From an uncultured Granulosicoccaceae bacterium (lineage in GTDB: Bacteria; Pseudomonadota; Gammaproteobacteria; Granulosicoccales; Granulosicoccaceae), in assembly GCA_937951345.1 (NCBI GenBank), contig CALFCF010000048.1, positions 1 to 64,000 of the forward strand: a stretch of DNA of 64,000 nucleotides. The letters are read 5' to 3'. Positions within the stretch are counted from its first letter, which is position 1. The number at the start of each line of letters is the position of its first letter. The position numbers were made by a program, and so were the translations under genes. This document shows, in pieces, positions 44,898 to 58,924 of the stretch. The notes below the pieces were generated by a model. The model had not been told where the DNA came from, did no database searches, and saw nothing but the letters and a program-made list of their open reading frames with translations.

Positions 44898-45689
44898 CTA
44901 GTTTCTGTTTGTCACCGCCAGAGATTCAGGTCGACAACGTTCACACCTGTAGATTATTTCGCTGCCGTCATCAGCCTTGAACGCGAGCTTAAGCCAACGC
45001 CAATCTTCGTCGTACCACACACTGGCCTTAAATCCTTTTGTATATTGGAAACGATAAGCATTGACAACGACCCCGCCTTCCAATTCCACTTTTTCAACAC
45101 CTGTATTTTCCGGCTTACCCCGATACACACGGCCATGTAATGGATGATAGACAAGCCGGGCTTGTAACACGCCCGGATGCCAGTGATTTACAACATGGTC
45201 CGGCAATGCATAAGTCTTTGGATTCGATTGATCTTTTTTAACGGTCCAGCGATTGTTATCCTCATTCGCGCGGATAACCTTCTCTGCCTTACGATTGTCT
45301 TTAATTCGCGTCTCAACCGATAACAACTTACCGTCTCGCCAGATTTCGCTGGCTGTATACTGATAACGATACATCGTTATCCCAAGTGCACTAACAGCCA
45401 AACTTGATTCTACATGTACGACTTGTTCAGTGTCATTCCAGTCAAAACTCAGTTGATGCTGACCGATTGGTTTGCCATTTCTGTAAACCCGGTATGTTGC
45501 ATCTTCGCCATATATACTTTGTGGCTCATGACTAAATACGGCAGGCAGGTTATTGGTTACCGCTGCAAATGTAGAATCGGCTGCATAGCTGTTTGTACAA
45601 ACAAGCAGGTTCGCTGCCAGCAGAGCTCTAACTTGCAAGCAACGCAATACGCCACTTATCCCATTCATCCAGGCACCACCCTTAAACAC
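44898..45689 (-). CDS. Exported DUF6134-like protein
   Basis: A 263-residue protein with a signal peptide (VRALLAANLLVCTNSYAA, about residues 17-35). A single beta-rich domain follows: YRVYRNGKPIGQHQLSFDWN, ALGITMYRYQYTASEIWRDG and KLLSVETRIKDNRKAEKV. It ends with GFKASVWYDEDWRWLKLAFK. The 'fixed-format' phrases 'vYRnGkpIGqH' and 'seiWrdGkLlsve' are those of DUF6134/DUF3108-like periplasmic proteins. Function unknown. The start could be the ATG 8 codons later (MNGISGV). Confidence 0.72.
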   Translation of the reverse strand: MFKGGAWMNGISGVLRCLQVRALLAANLLVCTNSYAADSTFAAVTNNLPAVFSHEPQSIYGEDATYRVYRNGKPIGQHQLSFDWNDTEQVVHVESSLAVSALGITMYRYQYTASEIWRDGKLLSVETRIKDNRKAEKVIRANEDNNRWTVKKDQSNPKTYALPDHVVNHWHPGVLQARLVYHPLHGRVYRGKPENTGVEKVELEGGVVVNAYRFQYTKGFKASVWYDEDWRWLKLAFKADDGSEIIYRCERCRPESLAVTNRN

Positions 45690-45742
45690 CAGGACTTGTA
45701 GTAAAAAATATAAAGCGTCAAATCAATCCAACACACCCCACC

Positions 45743-46114
45743 CTATCTTGCCCGCAGAGGTGTCTCTTCGAACTCAATACCCTTCCAGCCTGTTTTTATA
45801 AATTGGCGGATATTCTGGTGATTATTCGCATCAGGATTTTTAAGGACATCCGCACGATAATATGCACCAAAGCAGGCAAGTGTTTGCTGTTGGTCAAGAT
45901 CATGTAATCGCGCAAAAGCAAATATTTTACAGCTACCAGTATTTTGTCCTGCAGGGTTAAATAAGGCGTCGTTTCGAAAACCGGTTGGGGTAAAATCATA
46001 CAACGTGTTAATCAATGCAATTGTATCTGTAAACTCAATAAGCTCCGGAGACGTGGCTAGTCGCTCCATAAACAATTCAAGATCCACGGTCTTACCTGCA
46101 ACTTTGTCATTCAT
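45743..46114 (-). CDS. HopJ-family protein
   Basis: 123 residues matching the HopJ family (PF08888-like): FTDTIALINTLYDFTPTGF, NPAGQNTGSCKIFAFARLH, LACFGAYYRADVLKNPDANN and HQNIRQFIKTGWKGIEF. HopJ was named as a type III effector in Pseudomonas syringae, but the family is widespread in marine bacteria without such secretion systems. It is therefore best seen as a conserved cytoplasmic protein of unknown role. There is no type III secretion gene in the window. Confidence 0.85.
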   Translation of the reverse strand: MNDKVAGKTVDLELFMERLATSPELIEFTDTIALINTLYDFTPTGFRNDALFNPAGQNTGSCKIFAFARLHDLDQQQTLACFGAYYRADVLKNPDANNHQNIRQFIKTGWKGIEFEETPLRAR

Positions 46115-46245
46115 TTATATATTTACCACTATATTAAAAATATCGTGTATGAAATTCCTGTAGGGAAATTCTGATAAGCAGCTTCTAAAGCAATTCCGTC
46201 GTCTTTCGCGGCTAATGTACCTACTACACCATTTCAGTCAAAAGC

Positions 46246-46990
46246 ATGGAAAAACAATCCGCATCGACGATAGACATTCATGCACACATAGTACCGTACT
46301 GCGAACGGCTGACGAGTAATAGCGAGTTAATTAATGTTGTAAGTAATGCGGCATTTGTGCTCGCAGTAGTGATCTGTTTACCAATCATCAGCCGCATGGT
46401 TTCGGCTTTGCGAGCGGGTAAATTACCACCAGGACTGAGCTTGATGTTACCGGCTATCATTTGTCTGCCGCTTATGATTGCCGCTGGCAGCGCGCTCTTT
46501 CACGCAAGTCCTTCCCATCTGACTCACATGTTGGATATCATCCCCGTTGCTTTTTTTGCCCTATGCACTGTTTTGCTGTTTATACATTTGGCTGGAACGA
46601 ACAGAGCCAGAATTGCTACAACGATGCTTGGCTGGATCATTGCCACTGCACTGGCTGCACAGTGGCCTGAGCTGCTGGCTCACTCTTTGTTCTATGTGCC
46701 AACAGCAATTCTGTTGATACTGTTGGCTTTGCCGGGTAATGCTGTCGTGGATAAGGCATACCTGACAACAGGTGATCACGCTTTGTTATCTGGTGTAGCC
46801 GTAACATTTACGATGGCATTGGTGTTCCGCGCGCTTGATCTGACGCTTTGCCGTCTTGATATTTCCGATGGAATAATCGCTGAACAGTACGGCACACATT
46901 GGTTGTGGCATCTACTGACTGCTGCAAGCTGCGCACTAAGCATGCAGTTAATCATCCGTATGGCGCTTAGAAAATCTGAACACTCTTACG

Positions 46991-46998
<8 letters not shown>
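46246..46998 (+). CDS. CREST-superfamily (alkaline ceramidase-like) membrane protein
   Basis: A seven-helix membrane protein of 250 residues. It has the motifs of the CREST membrane-hydrolase superfamily: Ser-x3-His in GSALFHASPSHLTHMLDIIP (Ser, His and Asp around residues 82-100) and HWLWHLLTAAS near the C-terminus. Its relatives include alkaline ceramidases and PAQR/Per1 proteins, which use a zinc-bound His/Asp set. The gene converges with maeB and their ends overlap by 8 bases. Substrate unknown; an amide of a membrane lipid is possible. Confidence 0.7.
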
Positions 46999-51490
<4,492 letters not shown>

Positions 51491-51733
51491 TCACTCTGTA
51501 TTCTGGTCCCGCAACATCGGGCGAAATGTTGATTCGAGACCATTCAGCTTGATTTCGTATACCAGAGCCATCTGGCGCCCGAGCCGGCCGGCCGGAAAAC
51601 CCTGACCTTTGAACCAGACAATATAAGGTTCGGGCAGATCAAGTAGCGCCGTACCGGCAAACTTGCCGAACGGCATTTTCTGATTGATTGCGTCAATCAG
51701 CTCGCGGTGATCTTTATCGGAGAAATCAGCCAT
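51491..51733 (-). CDS. DUF3820-family small protein
   Basis: An 80-residue protein with the DUF3820 pattern KMPFGKFAGTALLDLPEPYIVWFKGQGFPAGRLGRQMALVYEIK. Some databases call the family quorum-sensing-regulated virulence factor, with weak support. The family occurs broadly in gammaproteobacteria, and a PFGK-F--L-dLP segment resembles nuclease-associated mini-domains. Start ATG at 51733. It runs divergently from the next small gene. Confidence 0.8.
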   Translation of the reverse strand: MADFSDKDHRELIDAINQKMPFGKFAGTALLDLPEPYIVWFKGQGFPAGRLGRQMALVYEIKLNGLESTFRPMLRDQNTE

Positions 51734-51820
51734 TGCAGGAATTCTGGGTCCCGGCGAGGGTATTGCCGGTTACGAATCATCATTGTACAGTCATACCTTC
51801 TTACAGTTTGGGGTGTGTCT

Positions 51821-52090
51821 ATGCGTCTGGTCGGTCCCTACCTTTTTATATTCGTGGGTGTAATCGTAGGATTACTCACCACACGATTGTTCTCCAAGAA
51901 TCCGCTACGCTACCTGCCAAACGTAGTTGCAGGTGTGGTTGGGTCATTCGCAGGGTTGTTAATCCGTGATGTGATGGATATTACATTCGGCGGTAAACTC
52001 AGCGGCGCGCTACTGGCCGCATTTCTCGGCGCGCTGGTGTTGACCGTTGCGGTTAATCTGATTTATGAAATTCTGTTTGCACGGAAGTAA
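51821..52090 (+). CDS. Small GlsB/YeaQ/YmgE-like membrane protein
   Basis: 89 residues, three hydrophobic segments: YLFIFVGVIVGLLTTRLF, LPNVVAGVVGSFAGLLIRDVM and ALLAAFLGALVLTVAVNLIY. The Gly-rich pattern is that of the transglycosylase-associated small membrane family. Start placed at the ATG at 51821 (MRLVGPYLFIF) because the longer frame to 51707 adds unrelated residues and overlaps the DUF3820 gene. Function unknown. Confidence 0.75.
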   Translation: MRLVGPYLFIFVGVIVGLLTTRLFSKNPLRYLPNVVAGVVGSFAGLLIRDVMDITFGGKLSGALLAAFLGALVLTVAVNLIYEILFARK

Positions 52091-52179
52091 TCAGACTGCT
52101 CGATCAGATGTATTTTTCGATGCGTTCGAAACAGTTGCAGTGTTTGAAACAGCTGTAGTTTAACTGCTGAACTAAATAG

Positions 52180-52593
52180 TTAGCCAGGGACAATCGATCC
52201 CTCGAACTGTCCGAAGTAGTCGTTTATTCGGGAAACAAGCCAGCGCAGGCTCATAGGCTTCTCGACAAACTCAGTTTGCTGAGCGCTCTTCAGTATCTCA
52301 GGGAGGTCACTGTGCGAGTCTTCGCCTAGCAGAAAAACCACTGGTGATTCAGTACCGAAATCGCGGTGGATATATTGCGCCAGTTCACAGCCACTCATCA
52401 CCGGCATATCAACATCAGCAATGACGATATCAAAGTTGCTGCTAACGCCTGCGTCATCAGTATAGTTTTTCAACAAGCTGAGCGCAATTTCACCACTCAA
52501 TGCGGTTTCAACAGCAAACCCGTTGCGTTCAAGGTTAAGTTTGATAACACGCAGTACATGCGCTTCGTCATCTACTAGCAGTATGCGTTTCAC
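52180..52593 (-). CDS. Single-domain response regulator (CheY-like)
   Basis: A receiver domain only, 137 residues. The acidic pocket is Asp8-Asp9 (LLVDDEAHVL) and the phospho-acceptor Asp60 (IVIADVDMPVMSG). The switch region and conserved lysine are in EFVEKPMSLRW near residue 110. No output domain. I choose the GTG at 52593 (V-K-R-I-L after the start) because upstream codons are made by a tandem 15-bp repeat; the long frame to 52674 would translate that repeat. The cognate sensor kinase is not in the window. Confidence 0.82.
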   Translation of the reverse strand: MKRILLVDDEAHVLRVIKLNLERNGFAVETALSGEIALSLLKNYTDDAGVSSNFDIVIADVDMPVMSGCELAQYIHRDFGTESPVVFLLGEDSHSDLPEILKSAQQTEFVEKPMSLRWLVSRINDYFGQFEGSIVPG

Positions 52594-52614
52594 TGGAACA
52601 CCGCCCTCTTTTGT

Positions 52615-52659
52615 GATCGAGACGTTTGTTATCGAGACGTTTGTGATCGAGACGTAAGT
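52615..52659. repeat. Three 15-bp tandem repeats upstream of the response regulator
   Basis: Units GATCGAGACGTTTGT, TATCGAGACGTTTGT and GATCGAGACGTAAGT at 52615, 52630 and 52645. They lie 22-66 bases upstream of the GTG start at 52593, in the likely leader. Confidence 0.85.
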
Positions 52660-52830
52660 CCGAACATAAGTCACAAGTCCCGCTACTGAAGTAACGGCAT
52701 CAGAAATGTCTAAATATAATTCACAGAGAGAACTTTACGGAGCAGTCAACAAAACACGTACAAATCGCTAGATAGAGTGTGCGCCGGCAGTAGTTTTATC
52801 GTCGAAACCCGACGATTTGTAACGTGCTTA

Positions 52831-54240
52831 TCAGATAGTCACTGTTTTCATCGGGTTCAGGATGTTTTCCGGATCCATGGCCTGTTTAATTGCCTGCATC
52901 ATCGCTACCGCCTCGTCACCATGCTCCAGGCGAAGGTACTTGAGCTTACCGGTACCGACGCCATGTTCACCCGTACAAGTACCACCCATCTCGATCGCTT
53001 TCTCCACCATCAGCGCGTTGATTCGGTACACCTCATCGGTTTGAGTTTTATCGTCGGGGTCTATGCAGAAAATCATATGGAAGTTGCCATCACCGGCATG
53101 GCCGATAATGTGTGATTCGAGAAAGCTGCTTTCGAGTTTTTCGCGAACATAGTGAATAATCTCCGCCAGCTTCGAAATCGGTACACAAACGTCACTGGTG
53201 AAACCTTCTTTGCCCGGGTATTTTGCCAGTATGGCCCAATACGCATCATGCCGTGCCTGCCACAAATGATTGCGATCCTCTTCGCGCCGGGCACGCTCCA
53301 AATCGCTGCCGCCAAATTCAGCAGCAATCTCTGAGAACAAGTCAGTCTGCTCCTCAACGTAATTTTCCGTACCGTGAAATTCCAGAAAAAGGGTATCTCT
53401 CACCGGATAATCGGTTTTCGAATAGTCGTTGATAGCATCAATGTAGGTTGAATCCACAAGCTCGATACGCGCAACCGGAATACCCATCTGGATTGTGCCG
53501 ATAACAGTTTGAATAGCGCTGTCCAGATCCGGGAATGTCGCCCTGGCCGCCATCATCGCTTCCGGTAACCCATGGAGCTTTAACGCCACATCGGTGATCA
53601 CACCAAGCGTTCCTTCGGAACCAACGAGTAAGCGGGTCAAGTCATAACCGGCAGATGATTTTCGTGCGCGCCCACCGGTGCGCACCACCTCACCCGCTGC
53701 ATTCACAAATGTCAGGCCGATGACATTATCTTTCATCGTGCCGTAACGCACAGCATTGGTGCCGGACGCGCGGGTCGCCGTCATACCGCCAATAGTGGCG
53801 TCCGCGCCCGGGTCTATCGGAAAAAACAAACCGGTATCGCGGATGAATGTATTAAGTGCTTTGCGGGTTACACCGGCCTGCACACGACAATCCATATCTT
53901 CAGCATTGACCTCAAGTACCGCATTCATGCGTGTCAGATCGATGCTGACACCGCCGAGCGGCGCCAGAGTATGTCCCTCAAGGCTGGTACCGACGCCAAA
54001 CGGGATGACCGGCACCTTGTGTTCATGGCACAAAGTCATAATGCGTGATACTTCCCCCGTGTCATCCGGATAGCACACACAGTCAGGCAATTCCGGGGGG
54101 TGCCAGGACTCGCCCTTGCCGTGCGCATGCAAAACCGCCTCAGATGTGCTGCAGCGCTGGCCCAGCATGTCCTTTAAAGCATCGACTACCGCACTGATAC
54201 TGTTACTGGTCGGTCTCACATTCATGTTGTTCACTGGCAA
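52831..54240 (-). CDS. FAD-linked D-lactate/glycolate-type dehydrogenase (GlcD/DLD family)
   Basis: A VAO-family flavoprotein of 469 residues. The FAD domain is visible in VPVIPFGVGTSLEGHTLAPLGG (about residues 75-96), DPGADATIGGMTATRASGTNAVRYG and LVGSEGTLGVITDVALKLHG. The C-terminal cap has the metal-binding HAGDGNFHMIFCIDPDD and GTCTGEHGVGTGK. It resembles D-lactate dehydrogenase (cytochrome, LDHD/DLD) more than GlcD. Likely oxidises a D-2-hydroxyacid with a quinone or cytochrome acceptor. It is divergent from the aminotransferase. Confidence 0.88.
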   Translation of the reverse strand: MPVNNMNVRPTSNSISAVVDALKDMLGQRCSTSEAVLHAHGKGESWHPPELPDCVCYPDDTGEVSRIMTLCHEHKVPVIPFGVGTSLEGHTLAPLGGVSIDLTRMNAVLEVNAEDMDCRVQAGVTRKALNTFIRDTGLFFPIDPGADATIGGMTATRASGTNAVRYGTMKDNVIGLTFVNAAGEVVRTGGRARKSSAGYDLTRLLVGSEGTLGVITDVALKLHGLPEAMMAARATFPDLDSAIQTVIGTIQMGIPVARIELVDSTYIDAINDYSKTDYPVRDTLFLEFHGTENYVEEQTDLFSEIAAEFGGSDLERARREEDRNHLWQARHDAYWAILAKYPGKEGFTSDVCVPISKLAEIIHYVREKLESSFLESHIIGHAGDGNFHMIFCIDPDDKTQTDEVYRINALMVEKAIEMGGTCTGEHGVGTGKLKYLRLEHGDEAVAMMQAIKQAMDPENILNPMKTVTI

Positions 54241-54395
54241 TCCTATCTCGTTTCAAACCTCCGGCAGGCTTGAGTTTACCACCTTCAATTGAGGTAATAA
54301 CGGCCTGCCATGCGTACTGGTCACAATTCTGATTGCACTCCTACCAGCTGAGGCATAATCTTCCAGTCTGGCGCTCGAAAAGCAGGAGATTGATC

Positions 54396-55775
54396 ATGGC
54401 AACGCCCGCTTCACAGATGGACTCTTTGGCTGACAAAGACAAACGCTATTCGCTTCACCCTTACACCAATCTGAATGCTCATCAAAACAACGGGCCCATC
54501 ATCATCGAAGAGGGCGACGGTGTGTATGTCCGCGATGAAGCCGGCAACCGGATGATAGAAGGCATGTCGGGGTTGTGGTGCGCTGGACTCGGGTTTAGCC
54601 AGCAACGTTTGGTTGACGCGGCGTGCCGGCAGATGCAAAAGATGCCTTACACGCATTTGTTTACTCACCGCGCAAACGTACCGTCGATTGAGCTGGCTGA
54701 ACGACTTATAAACATTGCACCTGAGAGCATTTCACGCGCCTATTTTGTCAACTCCGGATCCGAGGCTGTCGACAGCGCGATAAAAATGGTCTGGTATTAC
54801 AACAATGCCATTGGTAAGCCAGAGAAAAAGAAGTTCATCGCACGCAAGCGCGCCTACCATGGCATCACTGTCGCGTCCGGCAGCCTCACCGGTTTGCCCT
54901 ACGTGCAGGATGGATTCGATCTACCACGCATCGATGTCATCCATACCGAAACCCCGCACTATTACCGCGGCGCCAACCCCGGTGAGTCGGAGGAAGACTT
55001 TGCCACACGGCTGGCTGACACACTGGAGCAGGACATCATTGCGGCTGGCCCTGAAACTGTCGCTGCATATATCGCAGAACCGGTTATGGGTGCCGGTGGT
55101 GTACTCGTCCCGCCAGCAACCTATTTCGAAAAAGTCCAGGCGGTACTGAAAAAATACGACATTCTGTTTATCGCTGATGAAGTGATTTGCGGTTTTGGTC
55201 GCACTGGCAACATGTGGGGAAGCGAAACTTACAATATCAAGCCCGATATGATGACGATCGCCAAGCAACTGTCAGCAGCCTATTTACCCATTGGAGCCGT
55301 GTTACTAAGTGAGGAGATTTATCAGGGACTCGCCAAACTATCGGATGAACTGGGTATGTTCGGAACGGGTAACACTTATGGCGGACACCCGGTCGCTGCA
55401 GCAGTCGCTGTTGAAACACTGAAAATTTATGAAGAAATGGATCTCGTTAAAGTTGTCAGAGAACGCTCGACTCGATTTGCAGAACGAATTGAAGCGTTAC
55501 AGAATCACGCGCTGGTTGGTGAGTGCAGGCAGGTCGGATTGATTGGCGCAATCGAACTGGTACGCGACAAAGCATCCAAGGAGCAATTCCCGGTCGGCGA
55601 TAAAGTTGCATTTCAGGTCGCCAATGCAGCCCGTCAACATGGCGTAATTTTGCGCGCAACGCCTGGCGACGGCGTCGCTTTCTGCCCACCCATGATTATC
55701 ACTGACGACCAAATCGACGAAATGTTTGACGGTGTACAGGCAGCGCTGGACGATATCCGCAATCACGTGAGCTGA
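54396..55775 (+). CDS. Class III omega-aminotransferase
   Basis: A PLP-dependent aminotransferase of the ornithine/4-aminobutyrate/beta-alanine group, 459 residues. Start at 54396, 7 bases after AGGAG (54384-54388); the upstream frame to 54333 lacks this. PLP site: FVNSGSEAVDSAIKMVWYY, FIADEVICGFGRTGNMWG and the Schiff-base Lys290 in TIAKQLSAAYLPIG. GTGNTYGGHPVAAA follows. It resembles beta-alanine/taurine-pyruvate and putrescine-type enzymes; I cannot fix the amine. Divergent from the FAD oxidase, it might share a pathway with it. Confidence 0.88.
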   Translation: MATPASQMDSLADKDKRYSLHPYTNLNAHQNNGPIIIEEGDGVYVRDEAGNRMIEGMSGLWCAGLGFSQQRLVDAACRQMQKMPYTHLFTHRANVPSIELAERLINIAPESISRAYFVNSGSEAVDSAIKMVWYYNNAIGKPEKKKFIARKRAYHGITVASGSLTGLPYVQDGFDLPRIDVIHTETPHYYRGANPGESEEDFATRLADTLEQDIIAAGPETVAAYIAEPVMGAGGVLVPPATYFEKVQAVLKKYDILFIADEVICGFGRTGNMWGSETYNIKPDMMTIAKQLSAAYLPIGAVLLSEEIYQGLAKLSDELGMFGTGNTYGGHPVAAAVAVETLKIYEEMDLVKVVRERSTRFAERIEALQNHALVGECRQVGLIGAIELVRDKASKEQFPVGDKVAFQVANAARQHGVILRATPGDGVAFCPPMIITDDQIDEMFDGVQAALDDIRNHVS

Positions 55776-55949
55776 TAAACCGAGGAACTAAATGCTGATT
55801 TCAATCTGACAGCTGTTGTGTACGCAAAGAAACAACCCTGGGTCGCCTATCCGGTAGCCGGCGTGTCAAGGCGGATGCTCGATAGAGCCAATGGTCAGGT
55901 CAGCAAATGATAGTGCCCGTGTCTGGGTAAAGGCCGATCACCTTAAACA

Positions 55950-55980
55950 GATCAGCGAGCAGAATCGATTTTGAGAGGAC
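55950..55980 (+). repeat. Dispersed intergenic repeat, copy C (partial)
   Basis: Thirty-one bases containing GATCAGCGAGCAGAATCGAT and ending TTTTGAGAGGAC. They align with the end of copies A and B (about 27 of 33 positions against A) and again lie between convergent stops. Only the last part of the element is recognisable. Confidence 0.6.
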
Positions 55981-55982
55981 TT

Positions 55983-56492
55983 CTACTGATTGATGATATT
56001 TGCCCACGCCGCATCGGCAGCCGCTATATATTCGTTCACATCATCAGCCTTGAGCCAGCGCGTCCGTCCTTTCTTGGCATAAAAAAGATACAACTGATCA
56101 CCAACAATTTCCCAGACCTTTCCGTTCGTTTTTAACAGGCCCTTACCCAGACTCAACGCATTTGCACAGTGTCCGTTATAGGCAGGCTTGTATTTTTCAG
56201 GATCAGCTGCAAAAAGATCAGCACTCTCTTTGGATCCGAATCGCCATTTGGCACCGAGATGTTCAACAACAAAGGTTTTGTCACCTTTGGCTGCTTTATC
56301 CTGCGGTGCACGTTCGAGACTATGATAGGCAACCGCGTCGTGCCCACCGATCGCAAGGCCTTTTTTGGCAGCGACAGGTTCTGCCGCATGAGTCAGACCG
56401 CATACAGTCACCAGGGCCAGTACCGACACCATAGTAAGTACACGGCCAAAAAACAGGCTTAGCACCTGAAAAGGAGTACGGTAGACAGTCAT
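55983..56492 (-). CDS. Secreted YHS-domain protein (copy 2)
   Basis: Paralogue of the protein at 22917. Start at the ATG at 56492 (MTVYRTPFQVLSLFFGRV), preceded by AGGA; the longer frame to 56537 lacks it. Signal peptide hydrophobic segment VLTMVSVLALVTVCGLTHA ends near residue 40. The YHS core is IGGHDAVAYHSLERAPQ, LGAKWRFGSKESADLF and KYKPAYNGHCANALSLG; the second Cys of the copy-1 loop is not kept in place. Predicted periplasmic, function unknown. Confidence 0.83.
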   Translation of the reverse strand: MTVYRTPFQVLSLFFGRVLTMVSVLALVTVCGLTHAAEPVAAKKGLAIGGHDAVAYHSLERAPQDKAAKGDKTFVVEHLGAKWRFGSKESADLFAADPEKYKPAYNGHCANALSLGKGLLKTNGKVWEIVGDQLYLFYAKKGRTRWLKADDVNEYIAAADAAWANIINQ

Positions 56493-56817
56493 GATATTAA
56501 TCCTCGTATTATCGATGGGTCGCTGAACACTGAGCAATTTACCAATTACTTACATACATAGACCGTATGACATGTACATTGGTTCTCGAGACAGCCGCGA
56601 AAAACCTTATTCACAGTAGAATATCAAATCTCAGGGCGCCTGACCGGTGACAAAATCACCAAATTAACGAACTGAAACATCTGTATATTGTGAATTGCAG
56701 TTTGCAGAAATAGCCTCGGCATCCCACCTTGTTCAGGGGCGATTCAGTTATTCAGCAAAATAACGCAAATACCTATTCTTCCCGACATCAGGAAATTGCC
56801 ATGGATAATCCCGATAA
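56493..56817. other. Intergenic between YHS copy 2 and the EamA transporter
   Basis: 325 bases between divergent genes. A/T-rich and without a credible gene or strong hairpin. An ATG at 56801 is followed by a stop six codons later, leaving the GTG at 56818 as transporter start. Confidence 0.45.
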
Positions 56818-57714
56818 GTGAAAAGAGTTGCCAGAGCAGCACTCGACGATTTTGTCGATAACAACAAGATCGTCAGCGCGCTTGTCTTTATGCTGATCTC
56901 CACCGTACTGTTGTCCAGCATGCACACAATGGTCAGATACCTGACTGCAGAAATGCACCCCTTTGTCGTTGTGTTTTTTCGCAACCTGTTCGGCTTGATT
57001 GCGGTTGTACCACTTCTTCTGCGCAGCGGCCCCGGCATATTGGTAACGCAGCAACCGAAAATTTACGTCGCTCGCGTGGCCGTAGGTATTGTCGCAATGA
57101 TGTCGTGGTTCTACGCACTGTCAAAAGTCCCGATACCCAATGCCACAGCGTTGAGTTTCAGTTCAACCATATTCGCGACGCTGGCCGCATGGTTTTTCCT
57201 GAAGGAAACCATGCGGATCAGACGCTGGCTCGCCATTATAGTCGGGCTACTCGGAGTGCTTGTTGTGTTACAGCCGGGGCTTGAGGGATTCAACCGTTAT
57301 GCACTTCTGGCAACTCTGGCAGCGATGGCCTGGGGAATCGGCATTGCATTCGTTAAAAAGTTAGCCACAACCGATAGCACCCTTAGTATCGTCGCATTAA
57401 TGTCCTGTGGCATGACACTGATTTCTATCTGGCCTGCACTTTTTGTCTGGCAGTGGCCGTCGCTTAATCAATTGGGATGGTTATTTCTGGTTGGATGTTT
57501 TGCTTCAGGCGGGCACTATTTCATGACGTCTGCACTCAGGCTTGCCGACACGGCAATAGTTATGTCAGTGGATTTCTCACGCCTCATATGGACAGCTATT
57601 ATGGGTTATCTTTTCTTTGGTGATGTCTTGAGCAACCATACAGCACTTGGTGCACTGATAATTTTTGCCAGCGCCTGGTACATCATTTTTCGGGAAGCTC
57701 GATTAAGCAAATAA
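56818..57714 (+). CDS. EamA-family (DMT) transporter
   Basis: A ten-helix drug/metabolite transporter of 298 residues built of two EamA repeats. The first covers residues ~18-145 (VRYLTAEMHPFVVVFFRN, FYALSKVPIPNATALSFSS), the second ~150-290 (DTAIVMSVDFSRLIWTAIMGYLFFGD). Family members often export amino acids or small metabolites. Start is a GTG (V-K-R-V-A), there being no in-frame ATG close by. Substrate unknown. Confidence 0.85.
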   Translation: MKRVARAALDDFVDNNKIVSALVFMLISTVLLSSMHTMVRYLTAEMHPFVVVFFRNLFGLIAVVPLLLRSGPGILVTQQPKIYVARVAVGIVAMMSWFYALSKVPIPNATALSFSSTIFATLAAWFFLKETMRIRRWLAIIVGLLGVLVVLQPGLEGFNRYALLATLAAMAWGIGIAFVKKLATTDSTLSIVALMSCGMTLISIWPALFVWQWPSLNQLGWLFLVGCFASGGHYFMTSALRLADTAIVMSVDFSRLIWTAIMGYLFFGDVLSNHTALGALIIFASAWYIIFREARLSK

Positions 57715-57916
57715 GAGAACCGGCAACCATAGAGTAAAGAACTAAAAACACACGTTACAATTTAACGATCAGTAATATTTTTTTAACCTGAATAGCAACT
57801 AACTTCTGCCAAGATAGCCGTTTTAGCACTAATCTTGATGAAGTGCGGTTGTTAGCCAGCTCGAATAGAGAAATGACTACCTACTGCTCTTTTTACCGAC
57901 TTCTATTCATCGATTT

Positions 57917-58672
57917 CTATTCATCGACTTTATCAATGTTCTGATGACGGTATTTTTCAAACATTTGTAGCTCCCAGGGCCTGATCGCCAGCAAAAGAGT
58001 TGTACCACGGCGTTTATGAGGTGGCGTATTTTTATCGTATCTCTTGTGCGACTCAAACTCGCGAGCAAACCGACGCATGTTTTCATGAAACGCCTCGATA
58101 TTCTCGAGCGACATCCAGGCATTGATAACAAGTCTTAACTCACCGCTACCGGTAAAATTTGATTGCAAAAAACCACCTTGTAGCTTCTCTTCGTAGAATG
58201 ACTGTATCGGGCCATTGCGTATCCATTCAAAATCCGGTGACAGCAGTAGCCGGGCTTCATTGCCGGGTTGCAGCTCTATGATTTTCATTCGGTCCAAGGC
58301 GCTTAGATGGCGCTGGGCCAAATGTTTGTCGAGCTCATAGGTTTCCATCACTCGCTTGAAAGTCCAGCCGTAAATGATATGAGCCGCGATAAGAAATAGT
58401 TTCTCATCGCTGACAAGCGTTTCTTCCTGCTCCCAGCTCAAGGCCCGCATTTGCTTGCGATCACGGAAACAACGCTCTGTCAGCGCAGCGATATCAAGCT
58501 CTACCAGTCCGCAGATACGCTCAAGACGGGATAGACTCATGTCTTGATCACGAAACAGACGTTTGACACTGGATTCCGATACTTCCAGAGCCTCACTGAC
58601 ATCCTTGTAGGTTACGCCATTGGACTTGAGCTCGTGCTTTAGTTGATCCAGAAGCTCAGCTGCCAGCGCCAT
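57917..58672 (-). CDS. XRE-family transcriptional regulator with C-terminal domain
   Basis: 251 residues from the ATG at 58672, 6 bases after AAGGAG; the frame upstream to 58690 runs through that site. An N-terminal HTH (VTYKDVSEALEVSESSVKRLF, about residues 19-39) is followed by a helical segment and a C-terminal domain (RLVINAWMSLENIEAFHENM). The C-terminal part resembles uncharacterised regulators of the marine gammaproteobacterial type. The stop region carries a 14-base direct repeat (57900-57927). Target unknown. Confidence 0.8.
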   Translation of the reverse strand: MALAAELLDQLKHELKSNGVTYKDVSEALEVSESSVKRLFRDQDMSLSRLERICGLVELDIAALTERCFRDRKQMRALSWEQEETLVSDEKLFLIAAHIIYGWTFKRVMETYELDKHLAQRHLSALDRMKIIELQPGNEARLLLSPDFEWIRNGPIQSFYEEKLQGGFLQSNFTGSGELRLVINAWMSLENIEAFHENMRRFAREFESHKRYDKNTPPHKRRGTTLLLAIRPWELQMFEKYRHQNIDKVDE

Positions 58673-58924
58673 GGTTTTCTCCTTCGTCAAAGAAATGTTG
58701 CCAAATACAATTCAGCGAGCTAAAAGTTTAGACTTACATTCGAATAAGGGAAATAGCAGCTGTTTGATCCGAAAATTGGTCGGTCAGCAATATTTATGAC
58801 TGAGATTGCCCTTTTTCGTAATCCTTGTTTGTGCATTATGGGTGCAGGCGTTAGCTGCAGCACCCCGTAATCAGCCTGTTTTATCAAAATACCATCGGTA
58901 CACCGCATCAGACAGCCCACTCTC

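Noticed and set aside
45743-46114. Type III secreted effector HopJ
   Set aside because: No secretion-system or chaperone genes are present, and the family is widespread in free-living bacteria.
58806-58924. Signal-peptide-like stretch as N-terminus of the glycerophosphodiesterase
   Set aside because: It is in a different frame from the enzyme. Without evidence of a sequencing error, the cytoplasmic start at 58925 is preferred.
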